Source: Amycolatopsis acidicola
Lineage (GTDB): Bacteria; Actinomycetota; Actinomycetes; Mycobacteriales; Pseudonocardiaceae
DNA: 52,996 bases
Direction: 5' to 3'
NCBI RefSeq assembly: GCF_007713735.2
Contig: NZ_VMNW02000063.1
Coordinates: 1-52,996, forward strand
Below are positions 24,334-33,509 of this stretch, one piece after another (position 1 is the first letter of the stretch; each line of letters starts with the position of its first letter). A program made the translations under genes and the position numbers. Below the pieces are notes generated by a model. It saw nothing but the letters and a program-made list of their open reading frames with translations. It did not search any database and was not told the DNA's origin.

Positions 24334-25788
24334 TCAGGCCACTGAGCCGGCTCGCCTGCCGAACACCATCCCGGCCGCGAGCCCGGATCCGCCGGGATAG
24401 TTGCCGCTGAACAGGCCGCCGAGCGCTTCGCCGGCCGCGAAGAGCCCGGGGATGACGCTGCCGTCTTCGCGCAGCACGCGTCCGTCGTCGTCTCCCTTCA
24501 AGCCGCCGAAGGTGAACGTGATCCCGCAGGTGACGGGGTACGCGTAGAAGGGCGCCCGCTCGATCGCCGCCGCCCAGTTGCTCTTCGGCGGGGTGACCGA
24601 GGCGCGCCTGCCGTCCTTGACGGTCGGGTCGAACGGGCGGGGGTCGATGGATTCGTTGAACTCCTTGACAGTGCTCACGAGCGCGGCCGGGTCGACGTCG
24701 ATCCCGCGCGCCAGCTCGTCGAGGCTGTCGGCCCGCACCACGCTGATGCCCGGCATCTCGTACTCCTCGGCGCGCAGCATCGGCCGCAACGACGCGTCGA
24801 AGATCTGGAACGCCACCGAGCCGGGCTGGCGCAGGATTTCCCGCCCGTACTTGGCATAGGTGTAGTTGCGGAAGTCGGCGCCCTCGTCGAGAAAGCGCTT
24901 TCCGTCGGTGTTCACCACGATGCCGAGCGGGTAGCTCTGGCGCGTGAGCCGGTTGGTCAGCTCGCGGTTGCTCTCGTTGTGCTCGGCCCAGGCGTCCCAG
25001 GCCGTGCTGTGGCAGGTGCTCCAGTCGCCACCGCGCGCCGCGCCCAGTTCGAGCGCCTCGAACAGGAGTTCCCCTGTGTTGTAAGGGGTTCCGCGCACCT
25101 TGGCGTTGGCCCACCCGGTGCCGAGGTACTGCTCGCGCATCGCGGCGTTGGACTCGAAGCCGCCCGCGGTGACGATCACCGATTCCGCGCGCAGCTCCCC
25201 GCCCTCGTACCGGACACCGGTGACCGCGCCGTCCTCGACGAGGAAGCCGGTCACGTGGTGGCCGTACCGGATCTCCACGCCTTCGGCCTCGGCGATGCGG
25301 GTGTGGTCACGGATCAGGCCGATCCCGCCGTCGACGTTGCCGACGTGCAGACCGCCCCAGAACAGGTAGCCGTCCTCCCGTTCGTACGCCTGGCGCTCGT
25401 ACATCAGCCGGTACCGCACGCCCTTGCCCGCCAGCCAGCGGATCGTGTCCGCGCTCTCGCCGACGAGGATTTCCGTCATGCGCGGGTCGTTGCGGCCGTC
25501 GGTGACCTTGACCAGGTCCGCGGTGAACTCCTCGGCGGAGTACGGCGGCACCGTGGTCCGCGCGTGCCGCTCGTCGGGCTCGACGAAGTCACGCACGTCG
25601 TCCAGTCCGTTGTGGACGATCCGGGTGGCGCCCGCGGTGTAGTAGCTGTTGCCGCCCGCGAGCTCTCGCGGCGCGCGCTCCAGGAGCACCACCCGCCGCC
25701 CGCGTTCGGCGGCGGCGTGCGCCGCGGAAAACCCGGCGTTGCCCCCGCCCACGACGACGACCTCGGTGTCTCGGCTCAACGTCTCCAC
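24334..25788 (-). CDS. FAD-dependent dehydrogenase, TcuA-like (FAD-binding 2 family)
   Basis: A 484-residue flavoprotein. The dinucleotide motif is VVVGGGNAGFSAAHAAAERG, with ELAGGNSYYTAG at the flavin and the C-terminal VIPGLFAAGEALGGLF then NYPGGSGLAAGMVFGR closing the FAD site. The closest known relatives by motif are tricarballylate dehydrogenase (TcuA) and fumarate-reductase-like flavoproteins, which introduce or reduce C=C bonds next to carbonyls. Second flavoprotein of the island; the other is at 30149-31714. Operon position is between the Zn-dehydrogenase and the transporter. Confidence 0.82.
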   Translation of the reverse strand: METLSRDTEVVVVGGGNAGFSAAHAAAERGRRVVLLERAPRELAGGNSYYTAGATRIVHNGLDDVRDFVEPDERHARTTVPPYSAEEFTADLVKVTDGRNDPRMTEILVGESADTIRWLAGKGVRYRLMYERQAYEREDGYLFWGGLHVGNVDGGIGLIRDHTRIAEAEGVEIRYGHHVTGFLVEDGAVTGVRYEGGELRAESVIVTAGGFESNAAMREQYLGTGWANAKVRGTPYNTGELLFEALELGAARGGDWSTCHSTAWDAWAEHNESNRELTNRLTRQSYPLGIVVNTDGKRFLDEGADFRNYTYAKYGREILRQPGSVAFQIFDASLRPMLRAEEYEMPGISVVRADSLDELARGIDVDPAALVSTVKEFNESIDPRPFDPTVKDGRRASVTPPKSNWAAAIERAPFYAYPVTCGITFTFGGLKGDDDGRVLREDGSVIPGLFAAGEALGGLFSGNYPGGSGLAAGMVFGRRAGSVA

Positions 25789-25793
25789 CTTTC

Positions 25794-26792
25794 TCAGGAA
25801 TGCAGCAGGACTTTGGTCGCCTGCCGGGACTCGACCAGTTCGAGCGCGCGCTCGTGGTCGGACAGGTGCACGGTGTGCGTGACGATGGACTCGAGGCCGG
25901 GTGCGGCGGCGAGTCTCGACGGCACGGATTCCCAGGTGGACACGTCGTACGCGCGGGAGCCGATGATCGACTGCTCGTTCCAGGCCAGCTGCGCCGACGA
26001 GAAGTTCGCCTCCTCCGCGGGCAGGCCGACGCAGATCAGGCGACCGCCGCGGCCGAGCAGCTTCGTGCCCGTGGTGACCGCGGCGCCGGTGCCCGCCGTC
26101 TCGAACACCACGTCGAACTTCCCGTGCAGCGCCTCGATTTCCGTCGTGGCCACTTCCGTCGCGCCGAGCTCGCGTGCGCGCTCCACCTGTGCGCTGTCCT
26201 CGCTCCGGCCGACCACGGTCACCTCGCGCCCGGCAAGCGCGCCCAGCGTGAGCAGCCCGACCGTGCCCGGGCCGAGCACGCAGATCTTCTCGTTGTCACC
26301 GAGCCGTGCGACGTCCACGGCGTGGGCGGCGACGGCGAACGGTTCGGCGAGGACGGCGAGCCGGTCCGGTACCGACGGCGGCAGCACGGCGAGATTGCGC
26401 TCCGGCACCACGAACCGTTCCGCGTACACGCCGTCCACGTCGAGCCCCAGCACCCGGCGCTGGTCGCACAGCATCGACCGGCCGCGATCGCACCAGGCGC
26501 AACGGCCGCACGTGAGGTGCGCGCTGCCGACCACCCGCGACCCCGGCGGAAGTTCCGTGCCCGCACCGTTTTCGGCGATCCGGCCGGTGTACTCGTGGCC
26601 CAGCACCATCGGGAAGCTCGGCGAGTACCCGCTGCCGGGGCCGTACGCGCCGTGGATCATGCCGAGATCCGTGTGGCAGAGCCCGGCGCCGGTCAGCTCC
26701 AGCACCACCTCGCCGGGGCCCGGCGCCGGCTCGGCCCGGTCGGCCCATTCCAGGTGCCCGTTCCCGGGCGCGGTCTTGATCAGGGCTTTCAT
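25794..26792 (-). CDS. Zinc-dependent medium-chain alcohol dehydrogenase
   Basis: A 332-residue MDR enzyme. Catalytic zinc ligands are Cys39 (GLCHTD) and His66/Glu67 (GHEYTG). Structural zinc cysteines are 95, 98, 101 and 109 (CGRCAWCDRGRSMLC). The NAD motif GPGTVG lies mid-protein. ATG 26792 is ten bases after the TPP-enzyme stop; the frame runs on upstream but that part is not ADH-like. It oxidises an alcohol of the catabolic pathway; threonine/sorbitol/cyclitol-type substrates are all possible. Confidence 0.87.
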   Translation of the reverse strand: MKALIKTAPGNGHLEWADRAEPAPGPGEVVLELTGAGLCHTDLGMIHGAYGPGSGYSPSFPMVLGHEYTGRIAENGAGTELPPGSRVVGSAHLTCGRCAWCDRGRSMLCDQRRVLGLDVDGVYAERFVVPERNLAVLPPSVPDRLAVLAEPFAVAAHAVDVARLGDNEKICVLGPGTVGLLTLGALAGREVTVVGRSEDSAQVERARELGATEVATTEIEALHGKFDVVFETAGTGAAVTTGTKLLGRGGRLICVGLPAEEANFSSAQLAWNEQSIIGSRAYDVSTWESVPSRLAAAPGLESIVTHTVHLSDHERALELVESRQATKVLLHS

Positions 26793-26802
26793 CACCGTCT
26801 CC

Positions 26803-28587
26803 TCAGGCGTCGGGCCAGCCGAACGAAGGCTCGGGGTGGGACAGCGGCGGCAGCTCCCACGTCGCCGCGGCGGGCAGGCCGACGGCGTCGTCCACGCGGA
26901 CGTCGACCACCACGGGGCGGCGCAGGTCGATGGCGGTCTTGAAGGCGGAGCCGAGGTCGGCGGGATCGGTGACGGTGAGCCCTTCGCCGCCCATCGACCG
27001 GGCCATCGCGGCGAAATCCGCGGAGTACGGGGCGCCGCTCGTGTCCGCGAAGGAGGTGGCGAGCTGCCGGTCCGCGCCGAAGTACAGTTTCTGCTGGTCA
27101 CGGATCGACATGAAGCCGCGGTTGTTCCACACCACCCACACCGCCGGGAGGTCGTACTCGACGGCGGTGGCGACGGCGCCGGGGAACATCAGGAACCCGC
27201 CGTCCCCGACGACGGCGACGGCCGGCCGGTCCGGCGCCGCGAGATGTGCGCCCATCACCCCGCCGACCCCGAAGCCCATCGACGCGAAACCCCAGCTCTG
27301 CAACAGGGTTCTGGCGGCGTCGGTGCGCCAGTTCTGCACGATCCAGTTGTGGTGCACGCCCACGTCCGACAGCAGGATCCCGTCGCCGGGCAGCACATCG
27401 CGCAGTTCGGCGAGTACGCGTTCGGGCCGGATCGGCTTCGCGTCGGAGTAGTCGTGCGGCTCGATGTGCTGAACCCACTTGGCTTTCGCCTCGGCGAGCT
27501 CGTCGAGCCAGCGGCGGCGCTTTTCGGTGACCTGCGCGTCGGGCGCGAACTCGGGCAGGCGTTCCCGCAGCTGGCGCAGGACTTCCCGCGGGGAGGCGTG
27601 GATGCCCACCGTCGGCGGGAAGTTCCGGCCCAGCTCCAGGGAGTCCAGGTGGACGTGCACGAGTTTCGTCGGTGGGAACGAGTAGGTGTACCCGGGCAGC
27701 CAGGAACTCGTCGCGCGATCGTCGAAGCGGGTGCCGAAGGCCAGCACGAGGTCCGCGTTCCGCGCCGCGTGGTTGGCCTGGAAGGTGCCGTTGCGCCCGG
27801 TCGTGCCGAGGGAAAGCGCGTCGCTGCTGGGAAAACCGGATTTCCCCAGCGGCGACGTGGCGACCGGGAACCGGTGCTCGTGCGCGAACGCGAGCAGCTC
27901 CGCTTCGGCCTCGCTGCCCTCCACCCCGGAGCCCGCGACGATCACGACGCGCCCCGCGTCGCGGATCAGCTCGCACGCGGCGTCGAGTTCCGCGCGCCCC
28001 GCCGCGGGCTGGGAAACCCTTGCGGTGTCCCAATCCGCGGGCTCGGGCACCGGCTCGTCGGTCTGCTCGACGAACACGTCCAGTGGCACGTCGAGGTGCA
28101 CCGGGCCGGGGCGGCCGCCGCGCATCTGGGAGAACGCCTGCCGCAGCATCAACGGCAGCTGATCGGCGCGCGTGGCCTGGAAGCTGCGCTTGACGTAGGG
28201 CCGGACCGCGCTGGGGAAGTCCGCCTGGAAGTGCCTGCCGCTCTCCTGGAACGGGCCGCGGTTGAACTGGCTGGTCGGCACGTTGCCGGTGATCGCGAGG
28301 AAGGCCGAGTCGTCCATCAACGCCGAACCCAGCGCGATCGGCATGTTCGCCGAACCGGGACCGCATGAGGTGAACGTGGCCAGCGGCTGGTGCGCCACGC
28401 GGTAGTAGGCGTCGGCGACGAACCCGGCGATCGACTCGTGGTGCACGGAGATCGTCCTGATCTCGTCGGTGCGTTCGACCAGCGCGTCGAGGAGGCCGAG
28501 GTCGCCGTGCCCGCACAGGCCGACCGCGTAGGGGACCCGCTCACGGACGAGGTACTCGGTGATGATCTGCGCGCCGGTGCGGCCCAT
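26803..28587 (-). CDS. TPP-dependent enzyme, acetolactate-synthase-like; candidate ring hydrolase or carboligase
   Basis: A 594-residue TPP enzyme. Glu51 (HHESIAGFVADAYYR) activates the cofactor. The GDG motif is at 461-463 with the matching Asn pair near 488-489 (VVWNNRGFMS). The early segment GLCGHGDLGLLDALVERTDEI is not that of anabolic acetolactate synthase. First gene of the six-gene operon, directly behind a TTGC-N7-GCAA palindrome. Neighbouring dehydrogenases and sugar-isomerase-like genes recall IolD or cyclohexane-1,2-dione hydrolase systems, but benzaldehyde-lyase-like or oxalyl-CoA-type activity cannot be excluded. Confidence 0.82.
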   Translation of the reverse strand: MGRTGAQIITEYLVRERVPYAVGLCGHGDLGLLDALVERTDEIRTISVHHESIAGFVADAYYRVAHQPLATFTSCGPGSANMPIALGSALMDDSAFLAITGNVPTSQFNRGPFQESGRHFQADFPSAVRPYVKRSFQATRADQLPLMLRQAFSQMRGGRPGPVHLDVPLDVFVEQTDEPVPEPADWDTARVSQPAAGRAELDAACELIRDAGRVVIVAGSGVEGSEAEAELLAFAHEHRFPVATSPLGKSGFPSSDALSLGTTGRNGTFQANHAARNADLVLAFGTRFDDRATSSWLPGYTYSFPPTKLVHVHLDSLELGRNFPPTVGIHASPREVLRQLRERLPEFAPDAQVTEKRRRWLDELAEAKAKWVQHIEPHDYSDAKPIRPERVLAELRDVLPGDGILLSDVGVHHNWIVQNWRTDAARTLLQSWGFASMGFGVGGVMGAHLAAPDRPAVAVVGDGGFLMFPGAVATAVEYDLPAVWVVWNNRGFMSIRDQQKLYFGADRQLATSFADTSGAPYSADFAAMARSMGGEGLTVTDPADLGSAFKTAIDLRRPVVVDVRVDDAVGLPAAATWELPPLSHPEPSFGWPDA

Positions 28588-28612
28588 GTGTGCCCTCCAC
28601 GAACGATGTGCA

Positions 28613-28627
28613 TTGCGTAGTACGCAA
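28613..28627. promoter_or_regulatory. Operator candidate TTGC-N7-GCAA (site 1)
   Basis: TTGCGTAGTACGCAA is the core of a longer palindrome spanning 28610-28630 (10-base arms). It lies between the divergent TPP-enzyme operon and the aldehyde dehydrogenase gene. A degenerate copy TTGCATGATGC starts at 28632, 19 bases on. The same pattern recurs at 33492 and 37799. Proposed binding site of the IclR protein at 31715-32551. Confidence 0.7.
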
Positions 28628-28706
28628 TGCCTTGCATGATGCGAGATGGTAGGTAGGCTCTGGGGCGCGCGTCAAGAGACGGACGCGGAGTCGAAGGAGA
28701 CGATGA

Positions 28707-30137
28707 GTGAGCACAGCGACACGCTCGAGCGGGCTGTTCGTCGACGGCGGCTGGCGCCCGGCCGCGGGCCGGATCCCGGTGCTGGACAAGTATTCCGGCG
28801 AGGTCGTGGCCGAAATCGCCGCGGCGACGGAGCCGGACGTGAAGGACGCGATCGCCGGGGCGCACGCCGCGAGTTCCCGGCCGCTCGAACCGGCGGAACG
28901 CGCGCGGGTGCTGGAAACCGTGGCGGGCCTGCTGGATGCGCGGGCCGGCGAATTCGTGGCCGATTACGTGGCGGAAACCGGGTTCACCACCGCCGATGCG
29001 CGCAACGAGCTGCGAAGAGCAGCTTCGATCTACCGCCTGAGCGCACAGGAAGCCCTGCGGATCGCGGGGGAGCAGGTGCCGCTTTCCGCCACGCCCGGCA
29101 GCGAGAACCGGCTCGCCTTCACCGTCCGCGTGCCGGTCGGCGTGGTCGTCGCGATCGCCCCGTTCAACGCGCCGTTGTCCACGGTCGCGCACAAGATCGG
29201 GCCCGCGATCGCGGCGGGCAACGCAGTGGTGCTCAAGCCGGCGGAGAAGACCCCGCTCAGCGCGCTCAACGTGGTGCAAGCGTTTGCGGACGCCGGTCTG
29301 CCGCCCGGGTTCCTGCAGCTGGTGTGTGCTTCCGGCAGTGCCATCGGCTCGGCGCTGCTCGACGACGACCGTGTGCGCTTCTACACCTTCACCGGCTCGA
29401 CGGCGGTCGGGCGGGTGATCTCCGCGGGCGCCGGGCTCGCCCGCACACACCTCGAACTCGGCTCCAACAGCGTGTCCATCGTCGCCGCCGACGCCCGGCT
29501 CGACGACGTGGTGCGGCTGGTCGCCACCGCCGGGTTCCGCAAGGCGGGCCAGGTTTGCACGAGCGTGCAACGGATTCTGGTCGACGAGAGCCGGTTCGAC
29601 GACCTGACCACGGCGCTCGCGGAGCGTGTGAAAGCGCTTACCGCGGGTGATCCGCGTGCGGAAGGCACGGACCTCGGCCCGCTCATCGCGGAGTCCGAGG
29701 CCGCTCGTGCCGAGGAGTGGGTCAGCAGGTCCGCCGCGCGGCTTCGCGTCGGTGGTGAACGGAACGGCAGCGTGCTCACCCCGGCGCTGCTCGCGGACCC
29801 GGCGCCGGAGAGCGAGGTGCTGAGCAAGGAGATCTTCGCGCCCGTCGTGTCCGTGGTGCCCGTGCGGGACTTCGACGAGGCCATCGCGAGGGTGAACGAA
29901 GGCCGCTACGGATTGCAGGCCGGCGTCTTCACCCAGGACCTCGACCGCGCCTTCCACGCCGCGCGCGAGCTGCGCGTGGGCGGGGTGATGATCAACGACA
30001 CCTCCAGCTACCACGCCGACGCCATGCCCTACGGCGGCGTGAAGGACAGTGGGCACGGCGTCGAAGGCCCGCGCTACGCCGTCGAAGACATGACCGACCC
30101 CCGCATCGTCGTGCTCAACCTGCACCGGCCCGAGTGA
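28707..30137 (+). CDS. NAD(P)-dependent aldehyde dehydrogenase
   Basis: A 476-residue ALDH. Oxyanion Asn is in APFNAP, Lys in VLKPAEKTP, the general-base Glu in LELGSNS (usually LELGGK), nucleophile Cys284 in GQVCTS, and the late EIFAPV block. GTG 28707 is chosen because AAGGAGA lies six bases upstream; an overlapping ATG at 28703 is in another frame. Divergent from the TPP-enzyme operon and shares its operator. It would oxidise an aldehyde made by the TPP enzyme or the Zn-dehydrogenase. Followed by a flavoprotein gene after 11 bases. Confidence 0.9.
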   Translation: MSTATRSSGLFVDGGWRPAAGRIPVLDKYSGEVVAEIAAATEPDVKDAIAGAHAASSRPLEPAERARVLETVAGLLDARAGEFVADYVAETGFTTADARNELRRAASIYRLSAQEALRIAGEQVPLSATPGSENRLAFTVRVPVGVVVAIAPFNAPLSTVAHKIGPAIAAGNAVVLKPAEKTPLSALNVVQAFADAGLPPGFLQLVCASGSAIGSALLDDDRVRFYTFTGSTAVGRVISAGAGLARTHLELGSNSVSIVAADARLDDVVRLVATAGFRKAGQVCTSVQRILVDESRFDDLTTALAERVKALTAGDPRAEGTDLGPLIAESEAARAEEWVSRSAARLRVGGERNGSVLTPALLADPAPESEVLSKEIFAPVVSVVPVRDFDEAIARVNEGRYGLQAGVFTQDLDRAFHAARELRVGGVMINDTSSYHADAMPYGGVKDSGHGVEGPRYAVEDMTDPRIVVLNLHRPE

Positions 30138-30148
30138 GAGGATTTCCC

Positions 30149-31714
30149 ATGAGCGAGCAGGAATTCGACGTCGTCGTGGCCGGCAGCGGCGCCACCGGGC
30201 TGACCGCCGCGCTGGCCGCCGCCACCGGCGGAGCCCGCGTGCTGGTGCTCGAATCGGCGGGCGAACTCGGCGGCACCACCGCGCTTTCCGGTGGCCGGGT
30301 GTGGATCCCCGCGAACGGCAGGCCGGAGAACGCGGGTGACTCCGAGGAACTCGCGAACACCTACCTCGACCGGATCTTCGACACCCGCTACGAACCGATG
30401 ATCCGCACGTTCGTGCACGAGGCGCGCGCGATGGCCGAGTTCGTCGAGAAGCATTCCCCGCACCGTTTCGCGATCTGCCCGAACTATCCCGACTACCACC
30501 AGGACTACGAGGGAGCCACCCAGGGCGGCCGCTGCTTCGACGTCGGCCCGGTGCACCTGCGCGAGCTGGTTCCCGAGGCGCGCTCGGTCCGGCAGCCGCC
30601 GGGTTACTCGCCGATCACCCACGCCGAATGGGAAAACTGGCGCTACCCGGCCAACATCGACACCGAGCTGCTCGCTTCCCGGCAGGCGCAAGGCATCCGC
30701 ACCGGCGGGCTCGGCCTGGCCGCCGCGCTGCTCGACGGAGCTGTCCGGGCGGGCGCGACGGTGTGGGCGAACGCGCCGTTGACGGCAGTGCTCACCGACT
30801 CGGACGGCGTGACCGGTGTGCGCGTGGGGGAGCGGGAAATCCGTGCGTCCTCGGTCATCCTCGCGACGGGAGCGTTCGACGCGGACGACTCACTGCGCCG
30901 GAAACTGCTGCCCGCCGGGCTTGGAGTCTCGGCCTCGGCGCCGAGCGACACGGGCATCGCGTTGACCGTCGCCGAAGAACTCGGCCTGGCCACGGAAAAC
31001 CTCGGCGAGGGCTGGTGGATGCCGATGGCCACGCCCGAGGGCGATGTGGTCGACGGCGCGCCGTACCCGCGGGGCCTGGTGCGCGAACGGGGCGTGCCGC
31101 GGCAGATCGTGGTGAACAAGGCAGGCCGGCGGTTCCTCGACGAAGCCTTGCCCTACAACGAGTTCGGCAAGGCCATGCACCGCCAGGGCGCGGACGTCGA
31201 GGCGTACCTGATCTTCGACGAGGGCTTCCGTGCGCGCTACCCGCTGCCCGGGTTGACGCCTTCCGGCCCGCTGCCCGCCCACATCGTGACGGCGCCCGAC
31301 CTGCCCGCGCTCGCCGCGCGGATCGGCGTGGACCCCGGCGGGCTGGCGGAGTCCGTCGAGCGCTGGAACGGGTTCTGCGCGGAGGGCGTGGACCACGACT
31401 TCCATCGGGGCGACAACGCTTACGACCGCTACTACGGCGACCCGTGGCAGGAGGGAAACCCTTGCCTGGGACCGATCGACCGCGCGCCCTACTACGCGAC
31501 GCGCATCTACTCCGGCGTGATCGGCTCGAAAGGAGGCCCGGTCACGGACACCGCGGGTCGCGTGCTGACCCGCGACGGGACCGTCCTTTCCGGACTGTAT
31601 GCGGCCGGGAACGCCGCGGCCTTCTGGACCTGTGACGGCTATCCGGGCCCTGGCGCGACACTGGCCGTCGGGATGACCTTCGGGTACCTCGCCGGTCTCG
31701 ACGCGGCGCGCTGA
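30149..31714 (+). CDS. FAD-binding dehydrogenase (3-ketosteroid dehydrogenase / fumarate reductase flavoprotein superfamily)
   Basis: A 521-residue flavoprotein with VVVAGSGATGLTAALAAATG at the N-terminus, GGTTALSGGRVWIPAN at the flavin, and GLYAAGNAAAFW plus YPGPGATLAVGMTFGYLAG closing the C-terminal FAD site. This pattern is shared by 3-ketosteroid delta-1-dehydrogenases and related alkene-forming oxidases. ATG 30149 follows GAGAGG. It is co-transcribed with the aldehyde dehydrogenase. Absence of other steroid genes argues against steroids; a cyclic ketone or enone is more likely in this context. Its stop abuts the convergent IclR stop exactly. Confidence 0.82.
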   Translation: MSEQEFDVVVAGSGATGLTAALAAATGGARVLVLESAGELGGTTALSGGRVWIPANGRPENAGDSEELANTYLDRIFDTRYEPMIRTFVHEARAMAEFVEKHSPHRFAICPNYPDYHQDYEGATQGGRCFDVGPVHLRELVPEARSVRQPPGYSPITHAEWENWRYPANIDTELLASRQAQGIRTGGLGLAAALLDGAVRAGATVWANAPLTAVLTDSDGVTGVRVGEREIRASSVILATGAFDADDSLRRKLLPAGLGVSASAPSDTGIALTVAEELGLATENLGEGWWMPMATPEGDVVDGAPYPRGLVRERGVPRQIVVNKAGRRFLDEALPYNEFGKAMHRQGADVEAYLIFDEGFRARYPLPGLTPSGPLPAHIVTAPDLPALAARIGVDPGGLAESVERWNGFCAEGVDHDFHRGDNAYDRYYGDPWQEGNPCLGPIDRAPYYATRIYSGVIGSKGGPVTDTAGRVLTRDGTVLSGLYAAGNAAAFWTCDGYPGPGATLAVGMTFGYLAGLDAAR

Positions 31715-32551
31715 TCAGGAGTGCCGTGCCTCGGACCGGACGGCCCAGTCCGGGGCCGGCGGCTCCTCCGCGAGGGGAGCGGGCCAGCCGGGCGGCACCG
31801 CGAGCACGCCGCGCGCGAGGCTCGCCCGCCACGCGTGCCAGCGGACCAGCCTGGCCAGGAATTGCATCCTGTCGCGGGTGAGCCGTTGCGCCGGACCGGA
31901 AATGGAGATGCTCGCGTCCACCGTGCCGTCCGGCGAGAACACCGGCGCGGCGACGCAGCGCAGGCCGACCTCCAGCTCCTCGTAGTCGAGGCAGCTGCCG
32001 GTGCGCCTCAGCTTCGTGAGCTCGTGGCGCAGCTGCTCGCGGGTGGTGATGGTGTGATCCGTGCGGACCGGCAGCGCCTCGTCCGGGTACAGCTCGTCGA
32101 GTTCGGCGTCGGAAAGCCCGGCCAGCAACGCTTTGCCCATCGAGCTGCAGTGCGCCGGCGAGAGCTTCCCGACCCAGGAATGCATCCGGACCGTGTGCCA
32201 GCCGTCGACCACCTGCACGGTTTTCGCGATCGTCCCGTCGAGGACGGCCAGGTGCCCCGTCTCGCCGGTGACCTCCACGAGGTCCTTCAGGAACGGGGTG
32301 ACCACGGCCGTGAGGTCCTGCCGGGCGGCGGCGAGCGAACCGAGCGCGGCGAGCCGCGGGCCCAGCGCGTAGTTGCCCGCCGACGCCGCGACGAGGTAGC
32401 CCGACGAGGCCAGCGTGGCGGCGAGCCGGGACGCGCTGGACTTGTGGATGGCGAGCCGGGTGGCGATTTCGCTGATCCCGACGACCCGTTGCTCGGCGCT
32501 GAACATGTCCAGGATGTCCAGACCTCGTTTGAGCGCCGTGATCTCGGTCAT
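31715..32551 (-). CDS. IclR-family transcriptional regulator
   Basis: A 278-residue regulator. The N-terminal winged HTH (about 5-60) includes LDILDMFSAEQRVVGISEIATRLAIHKSSASRLAATL. The C-terminal effector domain has AHCSSMGKALLAGLSD and CLDYEELEVGLRCVAAPVF. It follows the aldo/keto reductase gene by nine bases on the same strand, so it is probably in that operon. It is the only regulator inside the island, and three island or eda promoters share the TTGC-N7-GCAA palindrome, making it the leading candidate to bind them. Effector unknown. Confidence 0.9.
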   Translation of the reverse strand: MTEITALKRGLDILDMFSAEQRVVGISEIATRLAIHKSSASRLAATLASSGYLVAASAGNYALGPRLAALGSLAAARQDLTAVVTPFLKDLVEVTGETGHLAVLDGTIAKTVQVVDGWHTVRMHSWVGKLSPAHCSSMGKALLAGLSDAELDELYPDEALPVRTDHTITTREQLRHELTKLRRTGSCLDYEELEVGLRCVAAPVFSPDGTVDASISISGPAQRLTRDRMQFLARLVRWHAWRASLARGVLAVPPGWPAPLAEEPPAPDWAVRSEARHS

Positions 32552-32560
32552 GGGGAAATC

Positions 32561-33469
32561 CTAGGCGGCCGACGCCGCGTCCAGCCGGGCGATGTCCTCC
32601 TCGCTCAGCTTCACCTCGGTCGCCGCGAGCACGCCGGAGAGCTGCCCGGTGTCGCGTGCGGACGAAATGACCCCGCTGACCTGCGGGCGCGTGGCGAGCC
32701 AGGCGAGGGAGACGGCGGTCTGCGTGGTGTCGTGACGGCCGGAGATCTCGTCCAGCGCGGCCAGTACCGCGCGGCCGCGGTCGTCGAGGTAACCGGCGGC
32801 GACGCCCGCGCGCGGACTGTCCACGGAGGCCGCGCCATCGCGGTATTTGCCCGTCAGGAAGCCGCGCGCGAGCGAGTAGTACGTCTGGACGGTCAGCCCG
32901 CGTTCCCGGGCCAGGGGCAGGATGTCGGCCTCGATCCCGCGCTCCATGAGGCTGTATTCCTTCTGCAGCACGGTCGGCGCGTGCAGGCCGTCGCGCTCGG
33001 CGACGTCCAGCCACGCGGCGATGCGCTCGGCGCTGAGGTTGGACACGCCGATCTCCTCGATCAGCCCTTCCTCGCGGAGCTCCGAGAACGCGCGCGCGAT
33101 CTCCTCGATCGGGCGGCCGTCCTCGTCGAAATGCGCGTAGTACAAGGAAATCGAGGGCAGGCCGAGCCGTTTCAGGGAATCTCGGACGGCGGCGTGGATG
33201 TTCTCCGCCGACAGCCCTGGCCGGTGTTTCGACTGCCCGACCTTGCTGGCGACGGGGAACGGCCCGCGCTCCGCCAGCCAGGCGCCGAGGATCGTTTCCG
33301 ACTCACCGCCGGAATTGCCCGGCGCCCACTGGGAGTAGGAGTCCGCGGTGTCGATGAGCGTGCCGCCCGCGGCGACGTACGCGTCCAGGACGGCGAACGA
33401 TTCCTCGCGCCCGGCCGTCCAGCCGAACACGTTGCCGCCGAGGACGATCGGGGTCTTGGTGGTGTCCAT
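32561..33469 (-). CDS. Aldo/keto reductase
   Basis: A 302-residue TIM-barrel oxidoreductase. Active-site residues Asp40 and Tyr45 (LIDTADSYSQW), Lys75 (VASKVGQ) and the YYAHFDE segment follow the AKR pattern. The C-terminus carries the cofactor segment GVISSARDTGQLSGVL. ATG 33469 is used; the frame extends upstream into the neighbouring promoter but without family similarity. It lies directly behind the second operator cluster and upstream of iclR. Substrate unknown, presumably a carbonyl of the island pathway. Confidence 0.88.
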   Translation of the reverse strand: MDTTKTPIVLGGNVFGWTAGREESFAVLDAYVAAGGTLIDTADSYSQWAPGNSGGESETILGAWLAERGPFPVASKVGQSKHRPGLSAENIHAAVRDSLKRLGLPSISLYYAHFDEDGRPIEEIARAFSELREEGLIEEIGVSNLSAERIAAWLDVAERDGLHAPTVLQKEYSLMERGIEADILPLARERGLTVQTYYSLARGFLTGKYRDGAASVDSPRAGVAAGYLDDRGRAVLAALDEISGRHDTTQTAVSLAWLATRPQVSGVISSARDTGQLSGVLAATEVKLSEEDIARLDAASAA

Positions 33470-33472
33470 ACA

Positions 33473-33506
33473 TTGCATAATGCCCAACGAGTTGCTTATC
33501 CTGCAA
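33473..33506. promoter_or_regulatory. Tandem operator candidates (site 2)
   Basis: TTGCATAATGCCCAA at 33473-33487 matches TTGC-N7-GCAA with one mismatch, and TTGCTTATCCTGCAA at 33492-33506 matches perfectly. The 19-base spacing equals that of the pair at 28613/28632. They lie between the divergent aldo/keto reductase and old-yellow-enzyme genes. The second site ends four bases before GTG 33510. Confidence 0.68.
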
Positions 33507-33509
33507 CAC